A stretch of 64,000 bases of DNA from Aphelocoma coerulescens (GCF_041296385.1 NC_091023.1:8370924-8434923), one strand, 5' to 3'. Positions 24,901 to 38,871 are shown, numbered from the stretch's first letter. Notes: generated by a model not told the origin, from the letters alone. Numbers and translations: made by a program.

Positions 24901-27900
24901 GATTAATTCTGTCCTGAAACAGTATAATATGGCCTAAGGTAACTATTTTGCAAGAGAGAAGCAGTTTTTAGGTAGTTAAGAAAAAAAAAATCCAATTTTT
25001 CCAATATAAAATACAGTGCAGCCTCAATTATCTGGATGTCATAAGAAACAGCAATTTTGGTGTGCTCAAATAGTGAAGGGAATTTTCAGTGTAGTTAATA
25101 AATGCCAAGGGACATAACTCTATTTCAAATTACTGACATTAGACTATTACATGGAAAAGAAACTTGTTTTTTCATTGTAATGTACTGACACGTAAAACTT
25201 CTGGCAGATAAAGAGATTCTCTGTACAGGAGTTCTTGCCTTCAAAGCATCCTTGTTTATGAGACAAATAACTGAAAATGTGCTAGGGAAGGAAGAGATTG
25301 ACTGTGTTACATCAAACATACAAAATAAAAGCATCATTAATTGGACCTTTCAGAGATTTTGGTGCCTTTATAATTTCTTTGGAGATTTGCACCCTAAATA
25401 GTTTTTGAAAGGTGCCATACTGGCAGAATTAGAGAATAAAACTTCTACATCGAAATGGCATTATTCCCATATTGTGATTTAATGTGCTCTGAAGGAGCCG
25501 TTTCTGTTCAGTTTCCACAGTTCCTCAGTCCTGTTACCAGAAGGATGACAGTACATTCATTACATCTCGTGTGTTTTTTGAAATTGATGTGTCTTGTAGG
25601 AGCTGCCCAGATCACCTGCTCATTTTACATTTTTACAGAGCTGAGTGCAGGTGACTGCAATTCACTATTGACCTGCAATAAAAAAAATCAAGCTACAAAA
25701 AGCTCCATATCCCACACCAATTTTTGAAGCTGCTCTTCTCTAGAGGTGAAATATTTTTAAACAGTCATTCAAGAAATAATTTAATTGATCTTTCAGCTTC
25801 TATTATTCCCTGTCCTCAGGAGCCAGTGACCGAAATTGACTCTATTCCCACTTCAACCCCTTCCTTTCATGTTCCTCGCACAGAACCTTGTCAGGCACTG
25901 GGTTAAATTAGTGAAAAGTCTGTCTAGATTTAAATTATCTCAGCACTGTCAGAAGCAAAGACAGATTGTGACATATTTTAGGCTGACTAGTCAAATAATA
26001 ACAAAAAAATTATGAAGAGCTGATAATTTCAAAAATGTGTGTGGTAAATGTGAAAACATTGCACTTGACCAAACTCTTGATTAGAACTTTTCACAAAATT
26101 ATGTTAGAAGTTGCTACTGATTCTGGTTGTTTACACTTCAAATCCAATGCAAGAATATGTTCTTAACTTGAATACTTAATCTTATTGTTTGAAGATTTAA
26201 AACACTATTTCTTCCCTGTTCCCTTGCCTTGTGGCTGGATTATTGCAAAATAAATCCCATATAGTTTATGTTTGGAAGTCTCAGGTAACACAAACTTCAG
26301 AGACCAGTTTAGCTTCAGGAGACCGTTTGCATTATTAGTTTATTTGTTTATTCACACTTGTTTCTCTTCTTTTTCATTTGGATAGAGAAAAAAAACCCAA
26401 AAGAAATATGTTATGCTTCAGAGGCTTCTTTGGCTGTTTAATTTCTCCTACCTAATCAAAATGTTCTTTTCGACTTCTAAAGTTTAGGGTAGATAATCTC
26501 AACTAGAGTGGGCTATTCAAAATCTGACTGAATCCCCTGGTAGGCACTCCTTTAATTTGCATATCAGAAAATTTATATTTTATTCTTAGCAATTCTATCC
26601 TTAGCAATATAACCCAGAAAGTAAGATTTTCCACCTGACAATTCTGGGATATTTTTACAGGGGGAGGGGGTAGCATCCATATTGCAGTGCAGCCTAGACA
26701 CCAGAGTTAATATCTTTATTCTGGATTAATATAGTGGTTCTTTAGCCTCAGCTCTTTGAGAAGTTACATTTGTTTTTCATTGAAACAATTCCACAAATTG
26801 GGATATTCAAAGTAATAGTATAGTTTCAAATGCCAGGGGACTGCAATTATGCTTTGACGACTCTGGATTTCAGCTTTGAATCTCTAGTCTTTTACACAAT
26901 AATAGTTTAATTTCATCTGTGCCAGGACTGAGCTGCTCTGGTTTGTGCTTGGTTTATGTAGATTGTGTAGTCAAAAATTACAGATATAATGACATATCTG
27001 TGTTCTTAATTTTTCCCTCTTCAAAAGACAAGTATTTATTTATGAGTCGGGCTGGTCAAACACTCGTTAAAATCATGATATAAGAATTGGGTAAAAATAG
27101 ACAAGTTTACTGCTATCTAGCAAAAAAGGGGTTTTGTGTTTTTTTTCTGTTGAAATGTGTCAAACTTTTTCTGAGTCTTCTCTGTATTTCTGTATTTCAT
27201 TGTTCATAGAGCCAAAATGCCCTCTCTAAAATGAGAAATGCCCCAGCCAGCATTAGAGTGACAGTAATGATGTTTAAAACTATGTTGTGCTCATTTTGGT
27301 GTTCTTATGTAGCAGTAGGATCAAGTGAGCTCCATGAGAAGTCCTGGACCCTGTTGCACCTACACAACCCTTAGGTTACCAGGGACTCTCCTGGGCCCAG
27401 AGAACTCATTCTAGCACCAATCTAGAAACATAAAGGACAGAGAAATATGCGAGTGAAAATGGAACACAGGGTGTACATTTGAAAATCATTCACTAAGTTG
27501 TGTTCTTTTCCTTTTAGGACAGATAACAGCCCTGTACAGTCCCCATTCAGACATTTAGAAACCTCTACCTAAAAAGAATTTTGGGAAGAAAAACAGAGGT
27601 TTTACTCTGTTTTTTTCCCCATTTAAGATAGTTTCAGAAGTATTCTCCCCCAGAGAGAAATTCTCCTCTAATTGTTAGTCTTAATGGTTTGGTCTGATGC
27701 CACATAGTAAGGGTTGGCCCTGATGCACCAAGGCCTTTGACAAGAAATATTGCCCTGGACACATCTTGGCAGTGTAAGCCTGGCTTCTATGTATTTTCTT
27801 GGCTTAGGGCCCTGGAACAGGCTGTCTTTGCTGGGACTCTGAAATATGTCAGCTTTGCCCAAGGTGCTTTTTTCACAGGCTTCCACAAGGCCAAAAGTGA

Positions 27901-27963
27901 ACAGTATATCTGAGTAGTTATAAATTCCATTTCAAATAAAATATACTTCCATAAAATGTCTTG
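24901..27963. other. Gene-free unique AT-rich sequence
   Basis: No gene or repeat family is recognised. A short G-rich run (GGGGGAGGGGG type) occurs near 26660. An octamer-type site (ATTTGCAT, reverse strand) lies at 26555-26562. The minus-strand frame at 27787-28092 runs into the neighbouring CR1 and is not a gene. Confidence 0.6.
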
Positions 27964-28292
27964 AATCATAGAATGGTTTGGGTTGGGAGGGGCCATTTGC
28001 TGTAACCCCCCTCTATGGAGCAGGGACATTCTCCTCTCGATCAGGTTGCTCAGAACCCTGTCCATCCTGACCTTGTGTCCAGGATGGGGCATCCACCACC
28101 TCTCTGGACCACTTGTGCCAGAGTTTCATTGTCCCCAGTGAAAAAAACTTCTTTGTTATATCTAGTCTGAATCTACCACCTTTCATTTTAAAATCATAAC
28201 CCCTTGTAATCACAGCTTTTCTGATGAAAATAAGTCAGTCCCCATCTTTCTTATAAGCGTCCTTTAAGTATTGAAAGGACTGTAAAGGATGG
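27964..28292 (-). mobile_element. CR1 non-LTR retrotransposon, 5'-truncated 3' end
   Basis: A classic avian CR1 3' end in reverse orientation. It begins AATCATAGAATGGTTTGGGT at 27964, followed by the GGGAGGGGCCATT, AACCCCCCT, CAGGGACATTC, CAGGTTGCTCAGA and GGATGGGGCATCCACCACCT blocks, then CTTCTTTGTTATATCTAGTC and ATCTACCACCTTTCATTTTA. Similarity extends to the CCTTTAAGTATTGAAAGG block near 28260-28280 and stops near 28292. Reading the minus strand, this is the ORF2 tail plus the 3' UTR. The roughly 330 bp left are non-coding in practice. It is better preserved than the copy at 24608. Confidence 0.95.
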
Positions 28293-31200
28293 TTCTATTC
28301 TGAAGGATGACTTTGTCAAAAAGCAAGTTTAAGAGGGATGAAACCACTTGAAACTCTCTATCCTTTTTGCCTTTTTAGATGTTCTTTGGTTTCTGTTCAG
28401 GATCAGGCTCTGAATCATTTATCATAGCTGGGCTATCCATAGCATCCGTTCTGTGGGGATCATCCTATACCCGGTAAGGAGTAAGCTCATGCTGAAACCA
28501 TTGAATCAGTAAAGAGGTGAATGGAAATGAACAGTATTGCACAGGAAGTTTGACTAAAATTGGATTTGTGATATTTAGGTTTCTTATCTATTGAGGCACT
28601 GATTTCTAACTGTGGCTTGCAAATTAGCTGACATTTTGTCTGCCTTCTATCTGCCTGTGAATTCCTCTGGTTTCCAACAGCTTGACTGAGATGGTCCAAC
28701 TGTGGCTTGTATCATCAGACAAAAATATTTCAAAGGCTGACCACATCAGCTGGCATGATGATTAACAAGGAAAAATGCAATGTGGTGGAACTAGTCAAGA
28801 ATCACGTAGGCTCTGACTGGTGGAGAGATGTGAATCAGGATTTTGAAAGAAGGAACCCTGACAAATCTGTTCCTAGCTACCATAAAACGAAACTTTCATA
28901 ATATGATAGTTGCAAGCTTAAAATGCTGCTGCAATCTTCAGCTGTGAATGTGTCTTCCACATTTACCACATTGCTAGAGCTGCCTTCAGTTGAAATTTAT
29001 AAGGGTAGAGAGCAGAATTGCTCACCTGTTTAATCAGGATGCCAAGACAATTTGGTGGTTGAGTACCACCTCTCTAACACAGAGAGATGCACAGTCCTTC
29101 AATGAGAAATAAAGCGCTCAAATGTTCTACCAGTTTGATGAGTTTACTTATGTAATGCTGCTTTACCAATTTAGTCCTGCCATGATACTTTTTTTTAAAC
29201 ACTCCCTACTTAGTTGATATCATGATCCCATTTGACCCTGGGGGCCTGCTTGCCTCTTTCCCTTGAAGTGTTTGAGCACTGCTTCCACAGCAGGAAACAC
29301 CATCCCTTCATCTGGAAAGACAAGTTGGCAGGGCAAGTTGCCAACACAAGTTATCAATTCCAACTGCAAACATTCTGTGGGTCGTCTGTGTAGCTATGCT
29401 ACATATACTGCTCTGTTTCTCTTAAAGGGCAATATACTGCAAATAACAAACAATGTTTACAGTACGTTTAGTAACTATGGCAACCATAGGCTGCTGAGTT
29501 TAAAAACATAGGATGTATTCCATTGCAGATTATTTGCTATGTCCTTTTATCAGACACCATGGAGGTAATAATCTAGATATGTCTATGCACAAAGTACCTT
29601 CATGGATACCCCTAAAAAATTACTTGGATGAATCTTGCACTGTAGGGGTTCCTTAGGCACTGTGTCTCACTGATGTCCATATTGAAGTTGGTCAGCTGGT
29701 AAGTAAAATTTTTAAGAGCCAGGCATTCTGTGTGAGCTCTGCCCCCAAACTGCATTATGTTAGATGTTGTTACCATTATAAAGGTGAGGAAATGCAGAAT
29801 GGTGTGGGCTGGAGAGACTGTGAGAGGGTTTCACCCTCTGATATCCATGAGCATTCAGTGTCTCAAGAGTATTTCCCTGAATGCAGGAATTTAAAGGGTG
29901 GCAAAGCTGACCATTAGAACAGGCATTTTCAGCTCTGTCTTAGGTTCCTAATACAAAGGTGCCTTTAGTCAAAGGCCATCACAAGATATAACAATTGGAA
30001 TGAAAACATTTACAGTACTGAATCTGAGGTGTGCAATTCACTGAAATTTTCTCTATATTTTGTAGTCATAAGTATTTGGTGTTAAACTGGCAGATCCTAT
30101 CTACACCTGATCAGGGCAGTTCTGTTATGCCTGGTACTGGTCTTTGAGTCTCCTGAATATTTTTAATTATAAGCCATAAGCTCTTGGTGTTTCTGTGTGT
30201 TTTGCAAAAACTTGTATTTACATTGTTGGTGGTATTAATTTGAAAGATACCAAAGTCATGCACTACTTCTCATAAAGCATTAAGAACAATACATTTTATA
30301 TCTGCTTGAGGATATTTTTTTTTACCAAATATTCCAGTCCAGTATTAAGATCTGAATAGATCTGTAAGAGCAGAATTACAGTCATTTTCATGTAAAAATG
30401 GATCAAAACATACATTCTTGAAGGGAAGTATTTTAATTTAGATTTTTTGAATCTTGCTACCTGGGAAAGCTGTGGTTATCAAGGTGCCCAGTATTTACCT
30501 TCTTGAAATACAGAGACCAAAATCCTAAATAATTTTAGAATATATATTTGACATTAATATCTTTCAATTCATGGTTTCATATTATAGCTCTTTCTGATTC
30601 TAGAAATAAAAATTCTTAGGGAACCATCATTAATGTTCTCATTCCAATTTACTTTGTAAAACCATGTATTTCAGTGAAACAGTTAGACAAACAAAGCCAT
30701 CCTATCAGGTTATCAGAAGAATGAGCAAATTTTGGGTCACAGTCCTATAATCAAATACATCAGATCAATAACGTTGGTCCTGCATCTGTTCTGTGTCCTT
30801 AGCTAGGCAATATTCTTTCTTACAGATTGATGGACTGAGAAGTAGATAGATATATTGTGGGTTTTTTCTTTGCTTGCATAGGTCTACACCTAATCTTTAA
30901 AATGTGAAGGGCCTCACATTTGTGCATATTAAGATCACATATGCTGTTAAATAAGAATGGATGATGAACATAAAATAGAGCAGCTGATTTGGAAGATTGA
31001 CAGCTGAATTTTTTTCTCAAACAATAAAATCCCTAATCAAAGCATTCAGAGGGATGAAGAAGCAGAATTCTAAGAGATGAGCTCCTGACTAAGATACTGA
31101 CAGTGGGCTCTGCCTGCAAAAGGCTGCAGAGGAGGAAATTTGGTTTCAGTATTAATGATTATTAATATGACAAGAACTGCATATTGAAAAGGAGGAGGGA

Positions 31201-31574
31201 AAATGACAGCCAAACCATGCTCCACTCCACTCACTTCCATTGTCTTTAAACCATGGCTTTTATTCAGGCCTCAGGTGTCTAAGACCAAAATTGGAAGCCC
31301 AAGTATCACTCCAGAAGACAGCTCTCCCCTGTGCCTTCTGTCCTGTGTGCATCATTTCATACGAAAATTAACAGATGTCCATGTTCATATGACCAAATCT
31401 GTCTCAAACCAAATATCTGCCTCCTGCTTGAACTCCACCCTCTTTCTAGTGGAAGGTCTGATTTAACAGGAGGTTCTGAGCTCAGCAGAGCCACTGACAG
31501 AAACATACACCTCACCCTGCAGTTCTAGTGTCTTGCTTTAAATTGAAGAAAAAGCATTAGCCTTCTTTTAAGCA
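28293..31574. other. Gene-free unique AT-rich sequence
   Basis: No gene, RNA gene or repeat family recognised. Open frames are 87 codons or fewer and unlike known proteins. There is nothing else I can support. Confidence 0.6.
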
Positions 31575-31700
31575 TCCTCTGGTAGCTGAAATGGGTTGCC
31601 CAAGAAGCTGAACAGTACAGTACACTGTTGCCCTCAGGCTGGAGACATTTAAATTCACACTGTTATCTCTCAGGGGAGAGCCCTGATGTAGACTTAACAG
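31575..31700 (+). mobile_element. Possible decayed CR1 3' fragment
   Basis: In forward orientation, GGGTTGCCCAAGAAGCTG near 31593 followed by a GCTGGAGACATTTAAA-type block near 31639 resembles the CR1 pattern 'gggttgcccagagaagctg ... ctggaggtgttcaa'. The rest, including the 3' tail, is not recognisable. It may be a very old CR1 remnant or chance similarity. Confidence 0.35.
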
Positions 31701-33837
31701 CTATTTGGGTCCAAGTAGGACATTCTTTTAAAGCACTTTTGGCATCCAAAACAATTCTGCTTCTATCTTGTTGAATCTAGGTCACTGTGCAACAAGCAAT
31801 GCAATATTTAAAAGGGGAACAACCAGCAGGGACATCTTTGAGTTTAAAGTACCCAAGTGAAAGCATCAAGTCCTTGCTGGCAAGCCCTGACAGCAGGACT
31901 GATTTCTGTATTTTACATTAGACAATTCTTGAAGGAAAATGGGAAATAGCCCTGATATCACAGTCTAGAATCCAGAGGTATGTCTGTGCTCAGCATTTCA
32001 TTCTGGAGAGCTCTAACCAGCACCAGCATCGGGAGATTTAGGTGCTTTGCCAAATGTGTAGAAAGCCTAAAAAGCTCTTATGGTTTTGGATTTCACTTTG
32101 GAGCCAACTTCCTTAAGTACAGGCTTTGCAATGCCTGAATTGTAGGCAGTGCAGACCTTTATTGGCCCTGGCCCTGTGCCTTCCTTGTGAGATGGTCATG
32201 GTTTTATTCCCAGCAGAAACCAGGTGTGTTTACATCTGTGTATTAAATTCCAAGTCAAAGAGGTTATGGGAGAATATATTCCCCAGATATCTTATTTCCT
32301 TTACAGAACCATCCCCAACTATTAATTCATCCATCCATCCTTAAAAATAGTGGATGAGGAAATGCATTGACACAATATTAATTTTACCATTATTTACCAC
32401 TGACACCATTATGTATATATAGAGATAGCAGAATGAACATTAAAACAGTGGTTGCCCACGTTATTAAAAATAAGTCTATCCATAGTAAGAAATACATACT
32501 GTAGATATGTGGGATGCTGGACGGCAGTGGGTGAGCACAATTCCATCCTTATTTCATTCCAACATTTTTAAGAATTGTATCTCAGGTTACTTGAGAGGTT
32601 ATAAAACCAAAGAAATGTAATACTGATTCACTGTGAGAGCTGATAGAAGATCTAGAATATTGATTAGGAAAAAGTGCTCATTGTTTCCAAAGCTGCTCTT
32701 TTCTACTGACAAACCGTACTTTTACATTAAGCCATTTCACTGAACTGATTAAAGGCCACTAACGCGTGAGAGTGGGACTCGAGTGGTGTAAAGCACTGCA
32801 GCGTCGTTTTCCATCCAGCTGAGGCTCTCTTCCATGTGTTTTGTTTGTTACTGTTCAGCTCTAAAGTCTTGCATCACAGCACAGCAACAGCCGAGTTGGG
32901 TCAGACAGACCATCCTAACCCTGTGCCCTGCCAGTCACAGTGGCCAGTGGAGGGGGCTTGAGGGAGGGCAGCAACAGGGACAGAGTGGTCTTTTTCAGCA
33001 GTCTACCAGGCTACAAAAACTTTGAAGGTTGAGAATTTTCTGATCGTGGATGGGTTTAGGTTTCTTTTGTTGTAATTTTTCTGAGTGAGGCTTCTTTTTT
33101 ACCTCAGCTCTCATGTGATAAATCTTTCAGAAAGCGTTAAACAACCAGCAGCTGCTGGAATGGAATACTCAGCTCGAGCCTCCTATTTAGGTCAAGGCCT
33201 TTTAAAGGAAAGTTCTAACCCAGGGGCTGTGTATGGGACCAAGTGAGGGCTTGTGCAGGGCCAGCTCTTACAAAGGACAGCATAACATGAAGCTGAAGCA
33301 CCATTTAGACCGTCTGATTAAGCTGTTCTTGTTTCTGAGATCTGCTTGGTACAATAAGTGATATTCATGATTCAGAGAACAATTGAAATGTGGAAGTAAA
33401 CCAAGTGCTATTATCTCAGTGGTAGTGCGTGTGACTTCTGCTTGTTTCTCCAAAGGTCCTGTGGAGAAGCATTGCTGAAATGCCAGAGGTTGGGGTACAT
33501 TGTTCCTAAGCACATGAAAGAGACAGTAGGAGATCAATGAGTGTTTAGCAAAGTGTATTCTTGGTCTCACTTCAGGGTTACAAACCTTCAGATACTGAAG
33601 CCTTTTGACTGGCCCAGTCCAGTAAGATTTGCCTTTTAAGGAGCTGGAATTTATGCAGTTTGTAAACCATACATCTTTCTTGCTTGTATTCCTGAAATAT
33701 AGTGGCTGTAGTTCAGGGTCTGTGGATGGGAAGGAAGGATTCATTCTGCCTTTCATTTCCTTTTAAGAGTGTATGAACTGGGCCTCTGTAGCCAGTGCAA
33801 AATTTTCACTGACCATGAAGCTGGAATTGTAATTCCT
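31701..33837. other. Gene-free sequence with the longest open frame in the window
   Basis: The 162-codon minus-strand frame at 33268-33756 is the longest in the window. Its translation shows no signal peptide, domain, repeat or motif I recognise, and there is no convincing promoter or splice context. One frame of this length is about what chance gives in 64 kb of AT-rich DNA read in six frames. A small (ATCC)3 run sits at about 32327-32340. Confidence 0.55.
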
Positions 33838-33871
33838 ACTTTTAGCAAAAGAATCCATCATTGCTAAAAGT
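33838..33871. repeat. Perfect 10-bp inverted repeat
   Basis: ACTTTTAGCA at 33838-33847 is exactly complementary to TGCTAAAAGT at 33862-33871, with a 14-nt spacer. There are no transposon-like flanking direct repeats that I can see. It is either a chance stem or the remains of a palindromic slippage event. Confidence 0.8.
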
Positions 33872-36800
33872 TTTACTTGTACTTCGTGCTTCTAATTCTA
33901 CAGGCCCTATGAACATCCTCACTTTAGTATGCTTTCACTGCCAAAAATTTGAATGGTTTCTAATAAAAGGTCACATAATGTTATTGTGTGTATAAAACAT
34001 TCCTATAACAGTGATTCTCCAGACTTTTCAGAATGTTGTCAGGATTGTCACTTGCCATGAACTCTTCACTTAACCTGATTTGTATAAGTAGTTTCAATGT
34101 AGTCAGGAGACAATGTGACCTACTAGACCAGGGATTTAAAGATCAGGACTTGACCCGTTGGAACCCCAAACCCATAGAAGAACAGCTCTTTCCTTCAAGT
34201 TCATTGAAGGTGAAGTAAATGGTTGCTTAACCTGAAATCTCTCCTGATAGAAAAGGAATTTTAGTTCTAAGTCCTGTAATTACTTACCTATGAACTTATA
34301 CTGTCCATGACAGAGAACTTGAGAATATTAAAACCCAGCAGAAAGAAAATCCCCTGCCAAATATCAGGGAGGTGGAAGACACCTGAAAGTGCTTCCCCAG
34401 GCCCTTCACCCTGCTCCAGTGTGTTCTAGGAACCCAGGAGATGTGAAAGAAGGATTTCTCTGTTGATGAGAGTGGCTGACCATTGTATGTCAGATGAGAG
34501 AAAAATAAGTGAGGAAAGGCAAAGACTCTGAAAGAAAACAAATTCAGAATTCTTTGCATTTTATGAAGAAGCTCCAACTTCATATTCTGATGCTGAGTTT
34601 TGACTTATTGTCAGAGGTGGAATGACACCACTTAAGGTGATTTGCGAAAGGAGACTCAACGGTCGTGTTTGCTTTGTTGTTTTTTTCAGACAGATGCATA
34701 GGATTTTTTATCACTTACAGTTAATCACTTGAGGCTGTCTATTACATTATTGCAAACATATGTATGCCTCCTCAGTTTTGAGGAAGAGATATTTCTCAGT
34801 TCCAGAGGGTAGAGGGAGTTTTGTCAGCCTAAGCATCATGATAGATCTCTGAAAATATGACATTTCTATTAAACAAGAACTCTAAGTCATTGTTTCCTTT
34901 TTTTTTTCCAGGTACTTTATTATGAAGACGAATATAGCCTAGGCACAAAGGTATAACTCTTAAGCATCCCCCATTCCCACCTATCCCTCTGATTTTCCTC
35001 ATATCTCTTTGGAGTCTCTTCTCCCATATGTACTCCATAGCCAATCTTGGTATAAGCCCCTCACTTGCAGCTAGTGCAACACCCAGGGAATCACTCACAA
35101 ATGCAGTCTTGCTCACAAAGGAGCTGCTTAATCATAGTAGGAGCATTTTCAATGTTGGGTTTTAGACACCTCAGGAATTAGACTGCGGTCTAATTTTTCA
35201 CATACCTATGTAATTCCATAAATTGGATGAAATTTTTGCATTCTTGTACTAGATGGGGATAAGAAACTACTGTCTGTCATTCTGCATAGAAAATGCCCTG
35301 GAGTCTTCAGCTAGATTGCATATTGCTTTTATTAGATAAATTGTATCTAGGTGCACCTTCATTAGCAAGATTTTTGAAATGCCCTAGTTCCCTTTTATTT
35401 GACTAAATCCTTGTTGCTGCTATGTAAGTTATGCTCACTGCAGTGCCAATTTGTTCAAACATACTTTAGGAATTTCAGGTGTCACCCCACTTCCCCTGAC
35501 AGCACAGAGAATAAAATCGAAATCTGAAACTGTGCCTGAGGAGAGTGGGAATCACAGGGAAAGAATGTGCTGAGTACATATGGATTCTTCAGTGGGAAGA
35601 AAATTAATAATAATAATAAAAACCTAATGAACAAAGAACCCCAGTTGCTTTGCTGACTTTTGAGACACAAGGATCCCTTGGGGGATAGTGGGAAAGAGAA
35701 GGGTTAAGCAGGGAAACTGAAATAGACTCTGCAGTCTCTATTTTCTGCCTGACTCCAGAGGCACTGCAGACAGCTGTTGCAGATTGAGACAGACTTGTAA
35801 TTTGCCTCTTGGGTCTGGCAAGGAATTAAGGAGCAGTAACCAATCTCCTATGGGGTATCCAGTCTCTATAACTGGCATAAGCATAATATGAAGGCCAGAT
35901 CCTCAAAGATGCATAACCATGATGGGAAAGACATGCTGAAATACCCTTAGCTTGAGGTCCATACTGTATGCTTTTAAGTCTTTAAAAAAATGATATTCAG
36001 CTTGTACAACATTGACTGGAAGTTCACTATTCCAGTGCTGATGAAGAGTGATCATAGAGCCTGATGCAAAGAAAGATGTTTTCTGAATAAAGCCTAAACA
36101 TGCTGGCAGTGTCCTCTGCAGAGCTGTGCTTGAGGCTTTGTGTTTCCTGTTCCCTGGCAATGTCTGAGCTGGTGCTCTCTGACAAGAGAATACTGATGTG
36201 TGCCCTGGGGTGCTGGAGCTTGGTACTTGGTTCTTCCCCCAGGTTACTTGATTTCTGTTACTTGGGTAAGAACTTTAGCAAAGCTGTTATGAATACATTG
36301 CCTGTTCAGGGCAAAATGACTAGAAGAAAAGGGACAATATCAACAATCTTGTTATTGAGAATGAGAAACATGGCTTTTTAAACTCTCCAATGATGTGCAA
36401 CAAAGTTGGGAAGCTCTGGTGAACGGAGAGCAATTTTTTCATTATTGCTGGAAGGGGTAAATCACAATAACATATGACTGATTTGGGTTTAACTTTCAAT
36501 AATACAAATATTATGCAGTACAGGCAATAGGAAATATTGTACATCTCGTTATAACCATGAGGTTAATATATATAACTAGCAGCTTTCTTCTGCAATAATT
36601 ATTTCTTGAAAAGTGCAGTTTGGTGATTTAGGTTTTGTGTTTGGCTTTTTTTAAAAAATATATAGTTTTATATTTATTTATAAATTCTGCCTTAAGCTTT
36701 GAGTGGGAGAATCTGAGGCTTGTAATAGACCTGGGGCAGGATCAGTTTTGACTCTGTCATTTTGTTGCTGATGAGGTGACTTTTTTCAGTTGACTCTGAC

Positions 36801-38689
36801 AGCTCCTTATGTGTAAGCACCCGCTTCTCACTTCTACCAGGAGCAGATTCTTGTACAGCTTTGATTTTTCTGCTTGTGAGGCATATTTTCTCAAAGTATA
36901 TCAGGAGCAGACATGCTGAAAATTGGCTTTTCCAACTGGACACAGCCATATAAATAGTTGGCATCGTGCACGGCAATTATCACTTCAAACTCCTTGAAAA
37001 GTCTCACTTCCCAGGAGTTTGAAAAGCGAAGGTCTGCCATTCTCTTAATGTGCTCTCTACTTAACTGCAAGAAATCCATCTGTTTTACAGAATTTTTTCT
37101 GAATTTCAGCAGTATCTTAAAGACAAAGTTAGATTGGGATTTTGTGTGTGTGGTTGTGGTTTGTTTTGTTTTGTTTTTTAAAGAAAAGAGCAGAAGAGAA
37201 GGCAGGAACACCCACAATTTTCTCTCTCTTCTTATTTGATCAAATGTAAGAAACACTGCATTTTTGTTTTCATTCCTTTAAATTAGTTTTACTCCACATG
37301 ATTTAGAGGGAGTTTATTTCAGGGAGATCATCACCAGAAACTATATATCAAAATTAATACAATTTTTTCATGAATAATTTAACCCAGTAAGTGCTCATAC
37401 TTTGTAATCTTTGTATGAACAGTCTTCCAAGTTTCTGTGTGGTCACAGAGGATGGAAAGGAAAGGGGCAGAAGAGTAGTTTGCAATTGACAACTGTGTTT
37501 CCTCAGTATTTTTTCATTTTTTCCTTAAGAAGTAGGTCTCATGTAATACTAGAAGTGACTGCTGTTTTCAACGCTTGCCTCTGAGCAAGAAATCCTTCAT
37601 ATACGTGTGCTATTGGCTGACAAAAAGGACTGCCAAACACCTTGCAACAACAGTTTTAACATGAATTTTGGGGTAAATGTGTCAGGTTAATCATCCTTAA
37701 AACAGGTATTCTGAAAACATGTGTATTTAATGACCTATCCGGTCTAATATTTTAGATTCAGATTTTTATAGTCTAACATATTGTCTGTGCAGATTCCTTT
37801 TCTGTTCTTTGTTACTTTCTGGTTATTCATTAAGTAATATGATCAACATGAAGCATTCTGAAAAAAATAAATGCTCAGTTGCAAATATTAATTTATTAAC
37901 CTCCTCTCATACTTAGAAAAAACCTTTATCCTTTTTAGACAAGTTGAAAAAGTCTAATTGAAGGGACTTAACATATGTAGATTTGGTTAAAGAGCATATT
38001 CCTTTTTTCTGTGATGAATACTGAGCTTGAGTAAAATCCAAGCTAATCTTTACTCTATTTTCCCCTCTTATCACATAACAGACAAATGTTTCCTGCAGCT
38101 ACTGTGTCATAGTAGAGCATCTGCCTCTGTATGAACCAACTGCCAGATAGCCTTAGCAAGCAGTCAATTTATGCAGTTGACAGGTTTATTACTTTATCAG
38201 ATATTTGCTCAAGGACAATTTTATTATATGCAAATCATTGACATAAATTGGGGAAGAATGAATTTATTAAGGGGTCTAAATTAATCTTTCACCATTTGGT
38301 ATGTGCATTTTTATTATGTAATGTATTTACTTCTAGAATATTCATTTGTCTGAGAGCTGTGCTGTAACTACAGGATTTGTCAGGGTTGGGTTAATGCTGA
38401 CTTGTGTTTTGTACTTTTTAACAGGCTCTACCTTAATTCTGGTCAGAGTTCAGAGAACATGGGCTATAAGGAGCTTTGGCTTGAGATAGGAAGTTAAAAA
38501 TTCATACACGTGATTTTACTGGACTTGAATTCTTAAAGTGTAAGATGGAAAAAGTTCAGATCCCTACTCATGGAAATAACAGATAATTCACCTGCTCTGC
38601 AGAACTGATTCAGGCCCTGATCTGTTAAACTGACTGGGCAAATATTTTTTATTTATCAGTACAGAAAGCCTAACCAAAAGATCTGGAGA
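33872..38689. other. Gene-free unique AT-rich sequence
   Basis: No gene seen. Simple repeats include (TAA)5 at 35605-35619 and a TG-then-GTTTT run at 37141-37178. The minus-strand frame at 36891-37256 (121 codons) includes lysine/threonine-rich sequence that is only the translation of this simple repeat. There is nothing else I can support. Confidence 0.6.
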
Positions 38690-38871
38690 AAAAAATCCAA
38701 ACACACATCCCCTCAAAAAAAAACAAACAAAAACCAACCCAATGAAAAAAACAAACAAACAAAAACCAAAACCACCCATACCAAAACAATACAAAGCTCC
38801 TCCCACAAACAAGAAATAAAAAACCCACAACAACAAACAAGGAAGGAAAAACCCTACAACACCTAAACAAG
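38690..38871. repeat. A/C-rich (minus strand T/G-rich) low-complexity tract
   Basis: About 180 bp in which roughly nine bases in ten are A or C on the plus strand. It includes (CAAA) and (CAAAA) units around 38722-38766 and becomes more irregular to the right. On the minus strand it is the same kind of G/T-rich tract seen at 23905, 47943 and 51424. The hydrophobic minus-strand frames here (38588-38836 and 38670-38870, rich in Phe, Val, Gly and Leu) are translations of low-complexity DNA and not membrane proteins. Confidence 0.8.

Noticed and set aside
33268..33756. 162-codon minus-strand open frame, the longest in the window
   Set aside because: No recognisable domain, signal peptide, splice or promoter context. 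One frame of about this length is expected by chance in six frames of 64 kb AT-rich DNA (rough estimate assuming independent bases).
38588..38870. Hydrophobic Phe/Gly/Val-rich minus-strand frames resembling membrane proteins
   Set aside because: They are translations of the A/C low-complexity tract; the hydrophobicity follows directly from T/G-rich codons.
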